This document shows positions 1-8,730 of a stretch of DNA of 64,000 bases, piece after piece (position 1 is the stretch's first letter; every line of letters begins with the position of its first letter). Source of the DNA: a candidate division WOR-3 bacterium (GTDB lineage: Bacteria; Hydrothermota; Tepidihabitantia; Tepidihabitantales; CAIPLT01); contig JBDRUV010000001.1 in the NCBI GenBank assembly GCA_039801505.1, forward strand, positions 1-64,000. The letters are read 5' to 3'. A program made the position numbers and the translations under genes. The notes under the pieces were generated by a model. That model had not been told where the DNA came from. It made no database searches and saw nothing but the letters and a program-made list of their open reading frames with translations.

Positions 1-1
1 G

Positions 2-772
2 GAAGAACTAAAAAAGACCTATATTACGCAACCGGCTGTGCTGGTGCATTCGTTAGCGGTCTGGGAGATCTTAAAACGTCGCAACATAAAACCTTGTGTG
101 GTGTTAGGTCATAGTTTAGGTGAATATAGTGCGCTTTATTGTGCGAATGTCTTCTCGTTACAGACCGTGCTCCGATTAGTCAAACGGCGTAGCCAGCTGA
201 TGTATGAAGAAGGACTTAAAAAACCGGGCACGATGGCTGCAATTCTGGGTTTAGCCGATACGGTAGTTGAAGAACTTTGCCAGAAGGCGGCGAGTGTTGT
301 CGTGCCGGCTAACTATAATGCCCCAGGCCAGTTGGTGATCTCAGGCACCCCAGAGGGGGTAAGCGAGGTGTGCGAGGAGGCGAAAAGGCGCGGGGCCATA
401 AAATGTGTGCCACTTCCGGTCTCGGGGGCATTCCACTCACCATTACTTGAAGAGTCGGCAACGGAGTTTAGCCAGTATCTCAGTAGCTTTGAGTTTTCTT
501 CCCCAGCCTGCCCGGTAATTCCCAACCGCACCGGTGAAGTTACCGCCGAGTTAAGCCAAATAAAACAAGCCTTAAGGGAACAGCTAATAAATCCGGTGCT
601 CTGGACGAAGTCAATCTTAAGTGCTAAAAACTATGGCATTGAGCTCTTAGTTGAAGTCGGTCCGGGCCGGGTGTTATCGGGTTTAGTCAAAAGAATTGAT
701 AAAGATATCCCCACGATTAATTTAGGTACCGTTGAGGAGATAAATAACTTTATACAAAGCCAATTAACCTAA
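2..772 (+). CDS. fabD: Malonyl-CoA:ACP transacylase, 5' truncated
   Basis: Transfers malonyl from CoA to acyl carrier protein, feeding cytosolic type II fatty-acid synthesis. The reading frame is open from base 2, so the N-terminus lies outside the window. Seen: the nucleophile elbow GHSLGEY near bases 107-127, the catalytic-His motif GAFHSPLL near 427-450, and a GQLVISG segment, in family order. The visible part is 256 residues of a family usually near 300-310, so roughly 50 residues are missing. The gene downstream begins 10 bp after the stop, so both may share a transcript although the functions are unrelated. Confidence 0.95.
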   Translation, partial: EELKKTYITQPAVLVHSLAVWEILKRRNIKPCVVLGHSLGEYSALYCANVFSLQTVLRLVKRRSQLMYEEGLKKPGTMAAILGLADTVVEELCQKAASVVVPANYNAPGQLVISGTPEGVSEVCEEAKRRGAIKCVPLPVSGAFHSPLLEESATEFSQYLSSFEFSSPACPVIPNRTGEVTAELSQIKQALREQLINPVLWTKSILSAKNYGIELLVEVGPGRVLSGLVKRIDKDIPTINLGTVEEINNFIQSQLT

Positions 773-782
773 GAGGGGCTTT

Positions 783-2297
783 ATGGAAAAGTTACTTCCA
801 TTATTTATTATATTATCTTTAGGTGGAGCTTTTCTTATCTATCTTTTAGGTGCGCTCATAAAAAACCGATACGGCCGCGTGGCTGATACGATCGGTAATC
901 TTATCTTTCTTTCGGGTTTTATTTTGGCCTTAAATCTCATCTCTGCGGTTAGGTCGTCATCGCCGCTCTTATATTTTATGGGCAGCTGGAAGCCACCATT
1001 GGGCATTACCTTAGTCGTGGATGGGCTTAGTGTGTTAATGCTGCTTATTATCTGGGGTATTGGACTTCTGTCTGCGGTCTTCTCGATTAACTATATGGAT
1101 AAGTTTACCAGCAAATATAAGTTCTATGCCCTGCTCTTACTGATGACCGGGGGTATGTCTGGGGTCGTGCTCACCGGTGATATCTTTAATATGTATGTGT
1201 TTATTGAAATCTCAGCCATTGCTTCGTATGTGCTGGTGGCTTTTGGGGTTGAAGCTGAAGAGCTCGAGGCTGCCTTTAAGTATATGGTAATCGGGAGTAT
1301 CGGCTCGCTCACAATTCTTTTAGCCATTGCCCTGCTTTATGCCAAGACCGGGACCTTAAATATGGCTGATATCAGTTTGAGTCTGGCGCAAGTACCGCAA
1401 GGCGGCTTTACGGTGTTAATCTCTCTACTCTTTGCGATTGGCTTTCTTATCAAAGGCGCGTTAGTGCCGTTTCACTTCTGGCTACCTGATGCCCATCCCT
1501 CAGCTCCGGCGCCAATCTCGGCGATGCTCTCCGGGGTGGTAATTAAAGTGTTAGGCGTCTATGGCTTGATGCGGATCTTTTATAATGTCTTAGGATTCAC
1601 CGAACCCTTAAAGACCGTGCTTTTGGTCTTAGCCGGCTTATCCATGCTCGTAGGTGTGTTATTACAATTAGGTCAGAAAGATATCAAGCGACTTTTGGCT
1701 TATTGTAGTGTCAGCCAGATCGGCTATGTGCTATTAGGCATTGGCTTAGCGACACCCCTGGGCATCTTTGGGGCGCTCTTCCATTTAGTGAATCATGCGA
1801 TCTTTAAGTCCTTACTGTTTTTAGATTCTGGGGCAATTGAATATATAACCCACACCAGAAATATCGACGAACTCTCCGGCCTTAAAGCCCGGCTGCCAAT
1901 CACCACTTTAGCCTGGTTTACTGGTTCGTTTTCGGCCTCAGGACTGCCACCGTTTAATGGCTTTTTCTCAAAACTTATCTTAATTATTGCCAGTGCCCAG
2001 GCTGGCTATTATATCTTAGCCGTAATCGCCGGGCTCTCAGCCGCACTAACCTTGGCTTCTTTTATTTTAGTACAGCGCAAGGTCTTCTGGGGTGAACTAT
2101 TAAGCCATCTAACTACGATCAAAGAAGCCCCGGTCTTTATGCAAGTTTCCCTTCTCGTGCTTTCCGTGCTCTCAATTGCAAGTGGTAGTTTACTCTTACC
2201 GGCCTTAAGAACAAACTTCTTAGAGTTAGCGCAAAATGCCTTGCTTTTAGGCACCAATTACGCCCAGCAGGTATTTAGCAAGGCTGGCATCTTTTAA
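783..2297 (+). CDS. Proton-conducting antiporter-like membrane subunit (MrpD/NuoN-like)
   Basis: A 504-residue polytopic membrane protein of the complex I / Mrp antiporter-like family. Seen: about 14 hydrophobic segments, a conserved Glu in FIEISAIASY (about residues 140-149), the hallmark IKGALVPFHFWLPDAHPSAP (about 223-242) with its membrane Lys, and the HAIFKSL Lys segment near 340. A GAGG-type ribosome site precedes the ATG. Family knowledge says such subunits move H+ or Na+ as part of Mrp, Nuo or membrane-bound hydrogenase complexes. Only this subunit and its downstream partner are present; no peripheral electron-transfer subunit lies nearby, so the parent complex is undecided. Confidence 0.85.
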   Translation: MEKLLPLFIILSLGGAFLIYLLGALIKNRYGRVADTIGNLIFLSGFILALNLISAVRSSSPLLYFMGSWKPPLGITLVVDGLSVLMLLIIWGIGLLSAVFSINYMDKFTSKYKFYALLLLMTGGMSGVVLTGDIFNMYVFIEISAIASYVLVAFGVEAEELEAAFKYMVIGSIGSLTILLAIALLYAKTGTLNMADISLSLAQVPQGGFTVLISLLFAIGFLIKGALVPFHFWLPDAHPSAPAPISAMLSGVVIKVLGVYGLMRIFYNVLGFTEPLKTVLLVLAGLSMLVGVLLQLGQKDIKRLLAYCSVSQIGYVLLGIGLATPLGIFGALFHLVNHAIFKSLLFLDSGAIEYITHTRNIDELSGLKARLPITTLAWFTGSFSASGLPPFNGFFSKLILIIASAQAGYYILAVIAGLSAALTLASFILVQRKVFWGELLSHLTTIKEAPVFMQVSLLVLSVLSIASGSLLLPALRTNFLELAQNALLLGTNYAQQVFSKAGIF

Positions 2298-2306
2298 GGA
2301 GGGTTT

Positions 2307-4208
2307 ATGCTTTTGCTCTATCAGATTCTTTTGCCATTTGTAGTTGGTCTTATTCTTCTGTTATATCCTAAAAGGGAGTTTCCGAGTTATAAAAACCCGG
2401 TATATCTTCTTAGCCTTCTTACTGGTCTCCTAAATTTCGTCATTAGCATTGCAGTCATAAAACTTAATGAACTTTATTTTAACTTGCCGATAATCCCAAA
2501 AGGGGCTTGGCTCGGCCCAGAACTTTCCCTAAACCTGATCGCCAATAAATTTTCGGCATTATTTCTTTTAGGCCTAAGCTTTTTTGGCCTATTAGTGATC
2601 AGCTTCTCTTATATCTATAAAACCAAAATTTATTTTATCTTGCTCTTATGGACACTTAGCGCCTCATCTTTAGCGGTGCTGGCTGATAATCTTTTTATAA
2701 TGTTTTTAGCCTGGGGCATTGTCGCTGTGCTATTATATTTCTTGATCTTACAAGGCGGTCCTAATGCCACAACTGCAGCTTATAAAACCTTAGTGATGGT
2801 GGCTGGTTCGGATGCCTTAATGTTAGTTGGAGCTGGGATTTTATTTTATCTGACCAAAACTCTTAATATGAGTGAGATCGCCCTAATACCGCATGGACCC
2901 TTAGAGATCTTGGCTTTTGTCTTATTATTAATCGGAGCCCTAACTAAAGCTGGTGCTGTGCCCTTTCATACTTGGATTCCAGATACCGCTGAGGTCGCGC
3001 TCGTAGGCGTAATGGCACTAATGCCTGCGGCTTTTGATAAGCTTTTAGGGATTTATCTTTTGACGCGCCTTACCCATGACCTGTTTCATATTGCCCCGGC
3101 CTCAGGCCTTTCGATCTTGGTAATGGCGATCGGGGCCTTAACCGTAATTATTGGCGTCTCGATGGCCTTAGTTCAAAAAGAGTTAATTAAACTCCTAAGT
3201 TATCATGCGGTCTCCCAGGTCGGCTATATGGTGTTAGGTTTAGGAACTGCCTTGCCAATTGGCGTGGTTGGTGCTCTCTTTCACATGTTTAATAACACGA
3301 TATATAAAACCTGTCTTTTCTTTTGTGGTGGTGCCGTAGGATATCGGACTGGGACGACGAAATTAGAAAAACTAGGCGGACTAATTAGCTACATGCCTTT
3401 GACTTTTCTTGCGGCTTTAATCTCGTCATTAGCGATCTCGGGTATTCCGCCCCTAAATGGCTATGCCTCCAAGTGGCTCATCTATCAGGGAGAAATTTTA
3501 GTCGCGAATATTAATAATCTAAATATCGCATTCCTCGTCTTAGCAATGTTTGGAAGTGTGTTAACTTTGGCGTCGTTCTTAAAAGTGCTCCATTCGGTGT
3601 TTTTAGGTTCTAAACCCGCTGAGCTAACCGAGATTAAAGAAACCGGCATCGGGATGACGATTCCTATGCTTATCTTGTCCGGGCTATGTATTTTCTTGGG
3701 ACTTTATCCCTCAGTGATGATCGATTATCTCAGCCAAGCTATCTACGGGGTAAAGCTAGCCTACCCGGGTATTTATCAACCAGGTCTTTTGGCAGTGCTT
3801 ATTATCATCGGTGTGATCTTAGGCTTTGTCATCTTTATAGCTACCAGACTGATTCGACCCCGGGAAAGTGAACCGTTTATCGGTGGTGAAGTTTTAGCCG
3901 AAACTCCCAAGAGTATAGTTAGTTTTAAGGATACCGAGGCCATAGTCAAGCCAGTTCATCCTAATGAAGTTCATTATCCCGGCAGCTATTTCTATGATGG
4001 GCTTAAGAAAATCTCCTTAGTTAATGAGACCTACGAACTAGCGAATAAAAAATACTTTGACTTGTATGAAGAGCTTAAAAAACTAACCTTTAAACTCATC
4101 TCCGGTTTACGAACTATTCACACTGGGCTGCTTCAATCTTATCTCGGTTGGCTGTTTTTAGGCGGACTAGCAATTATCGTGACATTTCTTATTGCCCTTT
4201 TTAAGTAA
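2307..4208 (+). CDS. Proton-conducting antiporter-like membrane subunit (NuoL/HyfB-like)
   Basis: A 633-residue second antiporter-like subunit, 9 bp after the first, with a strong AGGAGG ribosome site. Seen: the family core TKAGAVPFHTWIPDTAEVAL (about residues 215-234), a conserved Lys in NNTIYKTCLFF (about 331-341), many hydrophobic segments, and a C-terminal extension from about residue 510 made of a soluble stretch plus one last membrane helix, as in NuoL/HyfB-type proteins. With the upstream gene it forms a pair of ion-translocating modules. Whether they serve an Mrp antiporter, a hydrogenase or a reduced complex I cannot be told here. Confidence 0.85.
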   Translation: MLLLYQILLPFVVGLILLLYPKREFPSYKNPVYLLSLLTGLLNFVISIAVIKLNELYFNLPIIPKGAWLGPELSLNLIANKFSALFLLGLSFFGLLVISFSYIYKTKIYFILLLWTLSASSLAVLADNLFIMFLAWGIVAVLLYFLILQGGPNATTAAYKTLVMVAGSDALMLVGAGILFYLTKTLNMSEIALIPHGPLEILAFVLLLIGALTKAGAVPFHTWIPDTAEVALVGVMALMPAAFDKLLGIYLLTRLTHDLFHIAPASGLSILVMAIGALTVIIGVSMALVQKELIKLLSYHAVSQVGYMVLGLGTALPIGVVGALFHMFNNTIYKTCLFFCGGAVGYRTGTTKLEKLGGLISYMPLTFLAALISSLAISGIPPLNGYASKWLIYQGEILVANINNLNIAFLVLAMFGSVLTLASFLKVLHSVFLGSKPAELTEIKETGIGMTIPMLILSGLCIFLGLYPSVMIDYLSQAIYGVKLAYPGIYQPGLLAVLIIIGVILGFVIFIATRLIRPRESEPFIGGEVLAETPKSIVSFKDTEAIVKPVHPNEVHYPGSYFYDGLKKISLVNETYELANKKYFDLYEELKKLTFKLISGLRTIHTGLLQSYLGWLFLGGLAIIVTFLIALFK

Positions 4209-4223
4209 AACTCCGTTAAATTG

Positions 4224-4252
4224 TTGACTTCACCTGAAAGCCTGATTACAAT
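4224..4252 (+). promoter_or_regulatory. Promoter of smpB, near-leaderless
   Basis: TTGACT at 4224-4229 and TACAAT at 4247-4252 are separated by 17 bp. The smpB ATG is at 4262 with no Shine-Dalgarno sequence, so transcription should begin within about 0-3 nt of the start codon. Confidence 0.7.
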
Positions 4253-4261
4253 TATAACTAA

Positions 4262-4714
4262 ATGAAAGTTATTGCCACAAACCGCAAAGCCTATCACGAT
4301 TATGAAATTTACGAGACCTATACGGCTGGTATCGAACTTTTAGGTACCGAGGTAAAATCAGCCCGGGCTGGCCATGTTTCTTTAGATGGTGGCTATGCCA
4401 CGGTGGACGGCGGTGAAGTCTTCTTACATGATATCAATATTGCACCGTATACTCAAGCCAGTGTCTTCAACCATGAACCGAAAAGAAAAAGAAAATTGCT
4501 GTTACGAAAACAAGAGATAAAGCGGCTGTATGGCAAAGTCAAAGAACGGGGTTTTACCCTCATCCCTTTAAAATTTTTCTTCTCGGATCGAGGCTTGGCT
4601 AAAGTAGAGTTGGCCTTAGCTAAGGGTAAAAAATTAGTGGATAAACGCGAAGAACTCAAACGCCGAGCCATCGAGCGTCAAGAACGGATTGAAGCCAAAC
4701 GCCGGAGGCTATAA
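4262..4714 (+). CDS. smpB: SsrA-binding protein
   Basis: Binds tmRNA and brings it to stalled ribosomes for trans-translation. The 150 residues match the family's usual size. Seen: IELLGTEVKSARAG (about residues 24-37), the INIAPYTQ segment, and a basic C-terminal tail ending KRRRL that would enter the empty mRNA channel. The gene has its own promoter and no ribosome site. The next gene's ribosome site lies inside its last codons. No tmRNA gene was found in the window. Confidence 0.97.
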   Translation: MKVIATNRKAYHDYEIYETYTAGIELLGTEVKSARAGHVSLDGGYATVDGGEVFLHDINIAPYTQASVFNHEPKRKRKLLLRKQEIKRLYGKVKERGFTLIPLKFFFSDRGLAKVELALAKGKKLVDKREELKRRAIERQERIEAKRRRL

Positions 4715-4715
4715 G

Positions 4716-5762
4716 TTGCGATTTAATAAATTATTGATAATTGCCCTCTTTTCAATTCTTAATTGTGCTTATCTGTTCTCGGCACCGCAAATCAAAATTT
4801 TGACGGCAAAGGATACGACTATTGTCCGACTAGAGTTTCCTAGCCCAACAAAACCTAAACTAATCTCGGTCTCATCACAGGAGTTTAAGCTAACCCTTCC
4901 TTTCCCAGTTGCTGAACTTGAACTAAATCCCCGAGGTGTCATCAAAGATATTCTGCTTAAAAAAGATAGCACCAGCAGTAACTTGACCTTTCTTTTAAAA
5001 AAACCCTGTGAGTGGTTTGCCCGCAGCATTAACAATGGTTATGAGGTCTGGATTTTTCCGCAAAAAGTCACTAAGATTAAAACTATTGTCTTAGATCCAG
5101 GTCATGGTGGTATCGATCCGGGGGCAATAAGTCGTTCGGGCATTAAAGAAAAAGATGTTAATTTAGCGATTGCTAAGATGTTAAAAAAGCAATTAGAACG
5201 AGCTGGATTGAAAGTCTTTATGACCCGAGAACAAGACGAATTTGTATCTTTAGTTCAACGCACTCAATTTGCCAACAGTAAGAAAGCCGATATTTTTATT
5301 TCGCTGCATTGTAATGCTGCAGCCAGAAACCGATATGCCAGTGGATTTGAAACTTATTTTCTTTCTGAGGCCCGCACGGACTTAGAACGCGCTGCGCTAA
5401 TGCGTGAGAATGCTTCGTTACAATACGAAAAAGATTTTACAAACCAAAACGCCAGTTTAGATTTAATTTTAGCTGACCTCATGCAAGCCGAACAGCTAAA
5501 AGAGTCCTATAATTTAGCCCTAGCAATTCAGACCTCGGCCGTAAAGATCTTAAAGGATACTGACCGTGGTGTAAAACAGGCGGGATTTTTTGTATTACGG
5601 GGATGTTTTATGCCCGCAGTTCTTATAGAATGTGGCTTTCTAACTAACCGCACGCAAGCCCGACAACTTAACGACCCTAAATATCAGAACAAAGTGGCTG
5701 AAGCAATCTATCAGGGCATTATGAATTATATAAAGGATTATGAAGACCGCTACGGATTATAG
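4716..5762 (+). CDS. Secreted N-acetylmuramoyl-L-alanine amidase
   Basis: A zinc amidase that cleaves the lactyl-peptide bond of peptidoglycan in the periplasm. Start chosen: TTG at 4716, because GGAGG at 4704-4708 sits 7 nt upstream and this gives a clean signal peptide (basic residues, then LLIIALFSILNCAYLFSA). Seen: an N-terminal AMIN-like beta region (about residues 25-110), then Amidase_3 with IVLDPGHGG, ISLHCNA and VLIECGFLTN carrying the zinc ligands and catalytic Glu. It begins 1 nt after smpB and overlaps murI by 23 nt, forming a cell-wall pair with it. Confidence 0.93.
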   Translation: MRFNKLLIIALFSILNCAYLFSAPQIKILTAKDTTIVRLEFPSPTKPKLISVSSQEFKLTLPFPVAELELNPRGVIKDILLKKDSTSSNLTFLLKKPCEWFARSINNGYEVWIFPQKVTKIKTIVLDPGHGGIDPGAISRSGIKEKDVNLAIAKMLKKQLERAGLKVFMTREQDEFVSLVQRTQFANSKKADIFISLHCNAAARNRYASGFETYFLSEARTDLERAALMRENASLQYEKDFTNQNASLDLILADLMQAEQLKESYNLALAIQTSAVKILKDTDRGVKQAGFFVLRGCFMPAVLIECGFLTNRTQARQLNDPKYQNKVAEAIYQGIMNYIKDYEDRYGL

Positions 5763-6561
5763 CCGTTTGGCAATCGGGGTTTTTGATTCCGGTTTAGGGG
5801 GACTTTCGGTAGTTAAAGAACTAAGAAAAGTCTTACCGCATGAAGATATTATCTATTTTGGGGATACAGCCCGATTGCCCTATGGTTCAAAGTCCCCGGA
5901 GACAATTCGGAGGTTTTCTAAAGAAAACACTAAATTTCTCCTAGACCGAGGAGTAAAAGCTATCATTGTGGCTTGCCATTCAGCATCCTCGGTAGCATTA
6001 CCAGAATTAGAGCGCGAATTTTCTTTACCGATAATTGGCGTGCTCTATCCAGCCGCTAGTGCTGCGGTCAAAAAGACCCGCAACCGAAAAATTGGAGTTA
6101 TTGGCACTACCTTGACAATTGAAACGGGAACCTACGAAAAGATTATTAAAAGTCTTGATCCGAAAATTGAGATTATTGCCAAGCCTGCGCCACTTTTGGT
6201 GCCCTTGGTTGAAGAAGGTTGGGTCAAAAGTCCTGTGACTTTACAGGTCTTAAAAATTTACTTAGAACCGCTTCTTAAAGAGAAAATTGATACTCTGCTT
6301 TTAGGGTGTACCCACTATCCACTACTGAAACCGGCGATTAGAAAAATTATTAAAGGACGGGTTAATTTAATCGATGCCTCACTAGAAACAGCCGCCGCGA
6401 CCCAAAAGTTGCTTTCCGAAGAGAAGCTTTTAAATCCCCAGAAATGCCCAGGTAGGATCAAATTTTATTTTTCAGACCTTTCGCCACAACTGTATCTGGT
6501 GGCTCAGAGATTTTTAGGTTTTGAACTTAAAGATGTAAATCGAGCCTCACTTTCGGAATGA
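5740..6561 (+). CDS. murI: Glutamate racemase
   Basis: Interconverts L- and D-glutamate to supply D-Glu for peptidoglycan. The 273 residues are a normal length. Seen: the N-terminal IGVFDSGLGGLSV, the substrate motif IYFGDTARLPYG, the first catalytic Cys in VACHSASS (most relatives have ACNTAS) and the second in LLGCTHYPLL. The ATG lies inside the amidase gene behind AAAGGA, and the TGA stop overlaps the ATG of rph. The His-Ser after the first Cys is a minor variation and both catalytic cysteines are kept, so activity is expected. Confidence 0.95.
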   Translation: MKTATDYSRLAIGVFDSGLGGLSVVKELRKVLPHEDIIYFGDTARLPYGSKSPETIRRFSKENTKFLLDRGVKAIIVACHSASSVALPELEREFSLPIIGVLYPAASAAVKKTRNRKIGVIGTTLTIETGTYEKIIKSLDPKIEIIAKPAPLLVPLVEEGWVKSPVTLQVLKIYLEPLLKEKIDTLLLGCTHYPLLKPAIRKIIKGRVNLIDASLETAAATQKLLSEEKLLNPQKCPGRIKFYFSDLSPQLYLVAQRFLGFELKDVNRASLSE

Positions 6562-7310
6562 CGATGCTACAAAGAACGGATGGCCGAAAACCTAATGAGC
6601 TGCGGAAACTGACGTTTATATTGGATTATCTTAAATATCCCTTAGGCTCATGTTTAGCTATTGCTGGCAATACCATGGTGTTATGTTCAGCAACTTATCA
6701 GAAAAAGGTCCCGCCGTTTCTTTTAGGTACAGCTAAAGGCTGGATTACGGCGGAATATAGTCTCTTACCCTCATCAACTTTAGAACGCACGAACCGCGAA
6801 GCGATAACCGGTCGACAATCGGGCCGAACTCAAGAAATTCAACGGTTCTTGGGCCGGGCCTTGCGCGCGGTTTGTGATTTAACCAAGCTTGGCGAATCCC
6901 AAATTATTGTTGATTGCGATGTATTACAAGCTGATGGGGGCACCAGAACCGTGGCTCTAAATGGAGCCTTTTTAGCCTTAGCCCGATGTGTCGAGAAACT
7001 GCTTAACCAAAAGATTATTTTAGAAAGCCCAATTCGGGAACACCTAGGCGCAGTTAGTGTTGGATATGTAGCTGAGCACATTCTTTTAGACTTAAATTAC
7101 GAAGAAGACAGCAAAGCCCAGGTAGATATGAATGTGGTAATGACTGAAAGCGGTCGGCTCATCGAAGTCCAGGCCACAGCTGAGGAAAAACCTATCAGCA
7201 AAACAAAATTCTACGAGATGTTAAAACTGGCCGAAACTGCGATCCAAGAAATAATAAAAACTCAGAAACAAGTTCTTTTTAGGACAAGAAAAGATGCTGA
7301 AAGAATTTAG
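6558..7310 (+). CDS. rph: Ribonuclease PH
   Basis: Phosphorolytic 3'-5' exoribonuclease that trims tRNA 3' ends. The 250 residues match the family. Seen: N-terminal RTDGRKPNELR, GWITAEYSLLPSST, the phosphate-site region TGRQSGRTQEIQRFLGRALR, and CDVLQADGGTRT. It starts in the ATGA overlap with murI and ends 17 nt into rluD, so the murI-rph-rluD block is probably translationally coupled. Confidence 0.96.
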   Translation: MTMLQRTDGRKPNELRKLTFILDYLKYPLGSCLAIAGNTMVLCSATYQKKVPPFLLGTAKGWITAEYSLLPSSTLERTNREAITGRQSGRTQEIQRFLGRALRAVCDLTKLGESQIIVDCDVLQADGGTRTVALNGAFLALARCVEKLLNQKIILESPIREHLGAVSVGYVAEHILLDLNYEEDSKAQVDMNVVMTESGRLIEVQATAEEKPISKTKFYEMLKLAETAIQEIIKTQKQVLFRTRKDAERI

Positions 7311-8265
7311 ACGAGTCGTTTCAGAAAAAATGGCCGGTAAGAGACTCGATCACTACTTAATTCTCTCGGGCATTGGGATTTCCCGAAACCGGGTCTGTAA
7401 GTTAATCGAATGCGGTCAAATTTTAGTGAATGGCAAACGCACCAAGCCAAGTTATTTGGTCAAGGCTCGAGACGAAATTGTAGCGCAATTCGAAGTTGAA
7501 AATGAGTTGCAGATTACGCCAGAAAAAATTCCTTTAGATATTGTGTATGAAGATAGTGATGTTATTATTATAAATAAACCAGCCGGTATGGTAATTCATC
7601 CAGCCCGTGGCCATTCCTCAGGAACTTTAGTTCAAGGGCTCTTATACCATTGCCGGCATCTACCCGAACATCCGGAATCAAAAGTAAGACCCGGGGTAAT
7701 TCATCGCTTAGACAAAGACACCACCGGACTTTTGGTCTTTGCCAAGACTGATGATGCCTTAAGCAAACTCGGTGTTGCGCTAGAGAATCGCCAAATAAAC
7801 CGAGAATATTTAGCGGTAGCTTGGGGCGATTTTCCGCAGGATTCGGGGACAATTGAGGCGCCGATCGGTCGACATTCAATTGACCGCAAGAAAATGGCGG
7901 TCACGCCATTAGGGGCCAAAATGGCTATCACCAATTTTATTGTTTTAGAGCGTTATCGAATTGCTACTTATCTTAAATTGAAATTATTAACAGGTAGAAC
8001 CCATCAAATTCGCGTACATCTATTACATTATGGTCATCCGGTCGTGGGTGATCCCGATTATGGCGGTCGAAGTAAAGCGGTGCTTAAAAATAAAGAGGAT
8101 CTTAAGCACTTTGAAAATATCTTAAAAATTATCAACCGCCAAGCCTTGCACGCGTATAAGCTGGGCTTTCACCATCCAACACTAAATAAATATGTCGAAT
8201 TCACCGCACCACTTCCCGAAGATATGGAAAAATTATTAGAATACCTACGAGGAATTAAGAAATGA
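7294..8265 (+). CDS. rluD: RluD-family 23S rRNA pseudouridine synthase
   Basis: Isomerises uridines of large-subunit rRNA. The 323 residues carry an N-terminal S4 RNA-binding domain (about residues 15-75) followed by the RluA/RluD catalytic domain. Seen: the signature GVIHRLDKDTTGLLVFAK with its catalytic Asp, IINKPAGMVIHPA, and LKLLTGRTHQIRVHL. The start overlaps the rph stop. The exact target position (RluC-type or RluD-type) is assigned only by similarity. Confidence 0.9.
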   Translation: MLKEFRRVVSEKMAGKRLDHYLILSGIGISRNRVCKLIECGQILVNGKRTKPSYLVKARDEIVAQFEVENELQITPEKIPLDIVYEDSDVIIINKPAGMVIHPARGHSSGTLVQGLLYHCRHLPEHPESKVRPGVIHRLDKDTTGLLVFAKTDDALSKLGVALENRQINREYLAVAWGDFPQDSGTIEAPIGRHSIDRKKMAVTPLGAKMAITNFIVLERYRIATYLKLKLLTGRTHQIRVHLLHYGHPVVGDPDYGGRSKAVLKNKEDLKHFENILKIINRQALHAYKLGFHHPTLNKYVEFTAPLPEDMEKLLEYLRGIKK

Positions 8266-8675
8266 TCTGGATAATAATCCACGGGTCCGTGTTACTTATA
8301 GCATTAATAATTGGGGTCCGTAATTTGGCGATTGGTTTTGGAAGGACCCCGCGTCGACCTTTTCCTTTGCTTCTTCATAAGAAATTAGGATTCTGGTTTA
8401 TTATCCTTACCGGAGTCGGAATATTAGCTGGATATTTAATAAAAAAGACCGTAGCAAACAATAACCGTATTTTATTACCGCTTGGCCATAACAAAGTTTT
8501 TGTTTTTATCTTGATCTTTTTAGCTTTACTTATGCTGTCCGGATTCTTGCGCAGCCGACATTTTCACCGGTTACGCTGGTTCCAAAAATTACATGAATGG
8601 TTCGGGCTAATTCTTTTGGCTTTATATTTTGCCCAGTTTTTCGGGGTAATTGGTCGGTTCTTAAAATTAATCTAA
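8262..8675 (+). CDS. Four-helix membrane protein, cytochrome b561-like
   Basis: Not firmly recognised. The 137 residues contain four hydrophobic segments. A histidine lies at or near the start of each (residues about 8, 39, 76 and 112), a layout seen in small b-type cytochromes of the b561/DUF4405-like kind. Each conserved-looking His is followed by a long aliphatic run (HKKLGFWFIILTG, HEWFGLILLALYF). The start overlaps the rluD stop by 4 nt. Haem binding is inference; a non-haem membrane protein is possible. Confidence 0.6.
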   Translation: MIWIIIHGSVLLIALIIGVRNLAIGFGRTPRRPFPLLLHKKLGFWFIILTGVGILAGYLIKKTVANNNRILLPLGHNKVFVFILIFLALLMLSGFLRSRHFHRLRWFQKLHEWFGLILLALYFAQFFGVIGRFLKLI

Positions 8676-8696
8676 CCCCGAATATACCTTTTAACC

Positions 8697-8725
8697 TTGA
8701 CTTTAATTTAAGTCTTAAGTAAAAT
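8697..8725 (+). promoter_or_regulatory. Promoter of hslU, leaderless
   Basis: TTGACT at 8697-8702, 17 bp spacer, TAAAAT at 8720-8725. The ATG at 8731 is 5 nt beyond the -10 element, so the transcript should start at or next to the A of the start codon. No ribosome site is present. Confidence 0.72.
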
Positions 8726-8730
8726 CTTTT

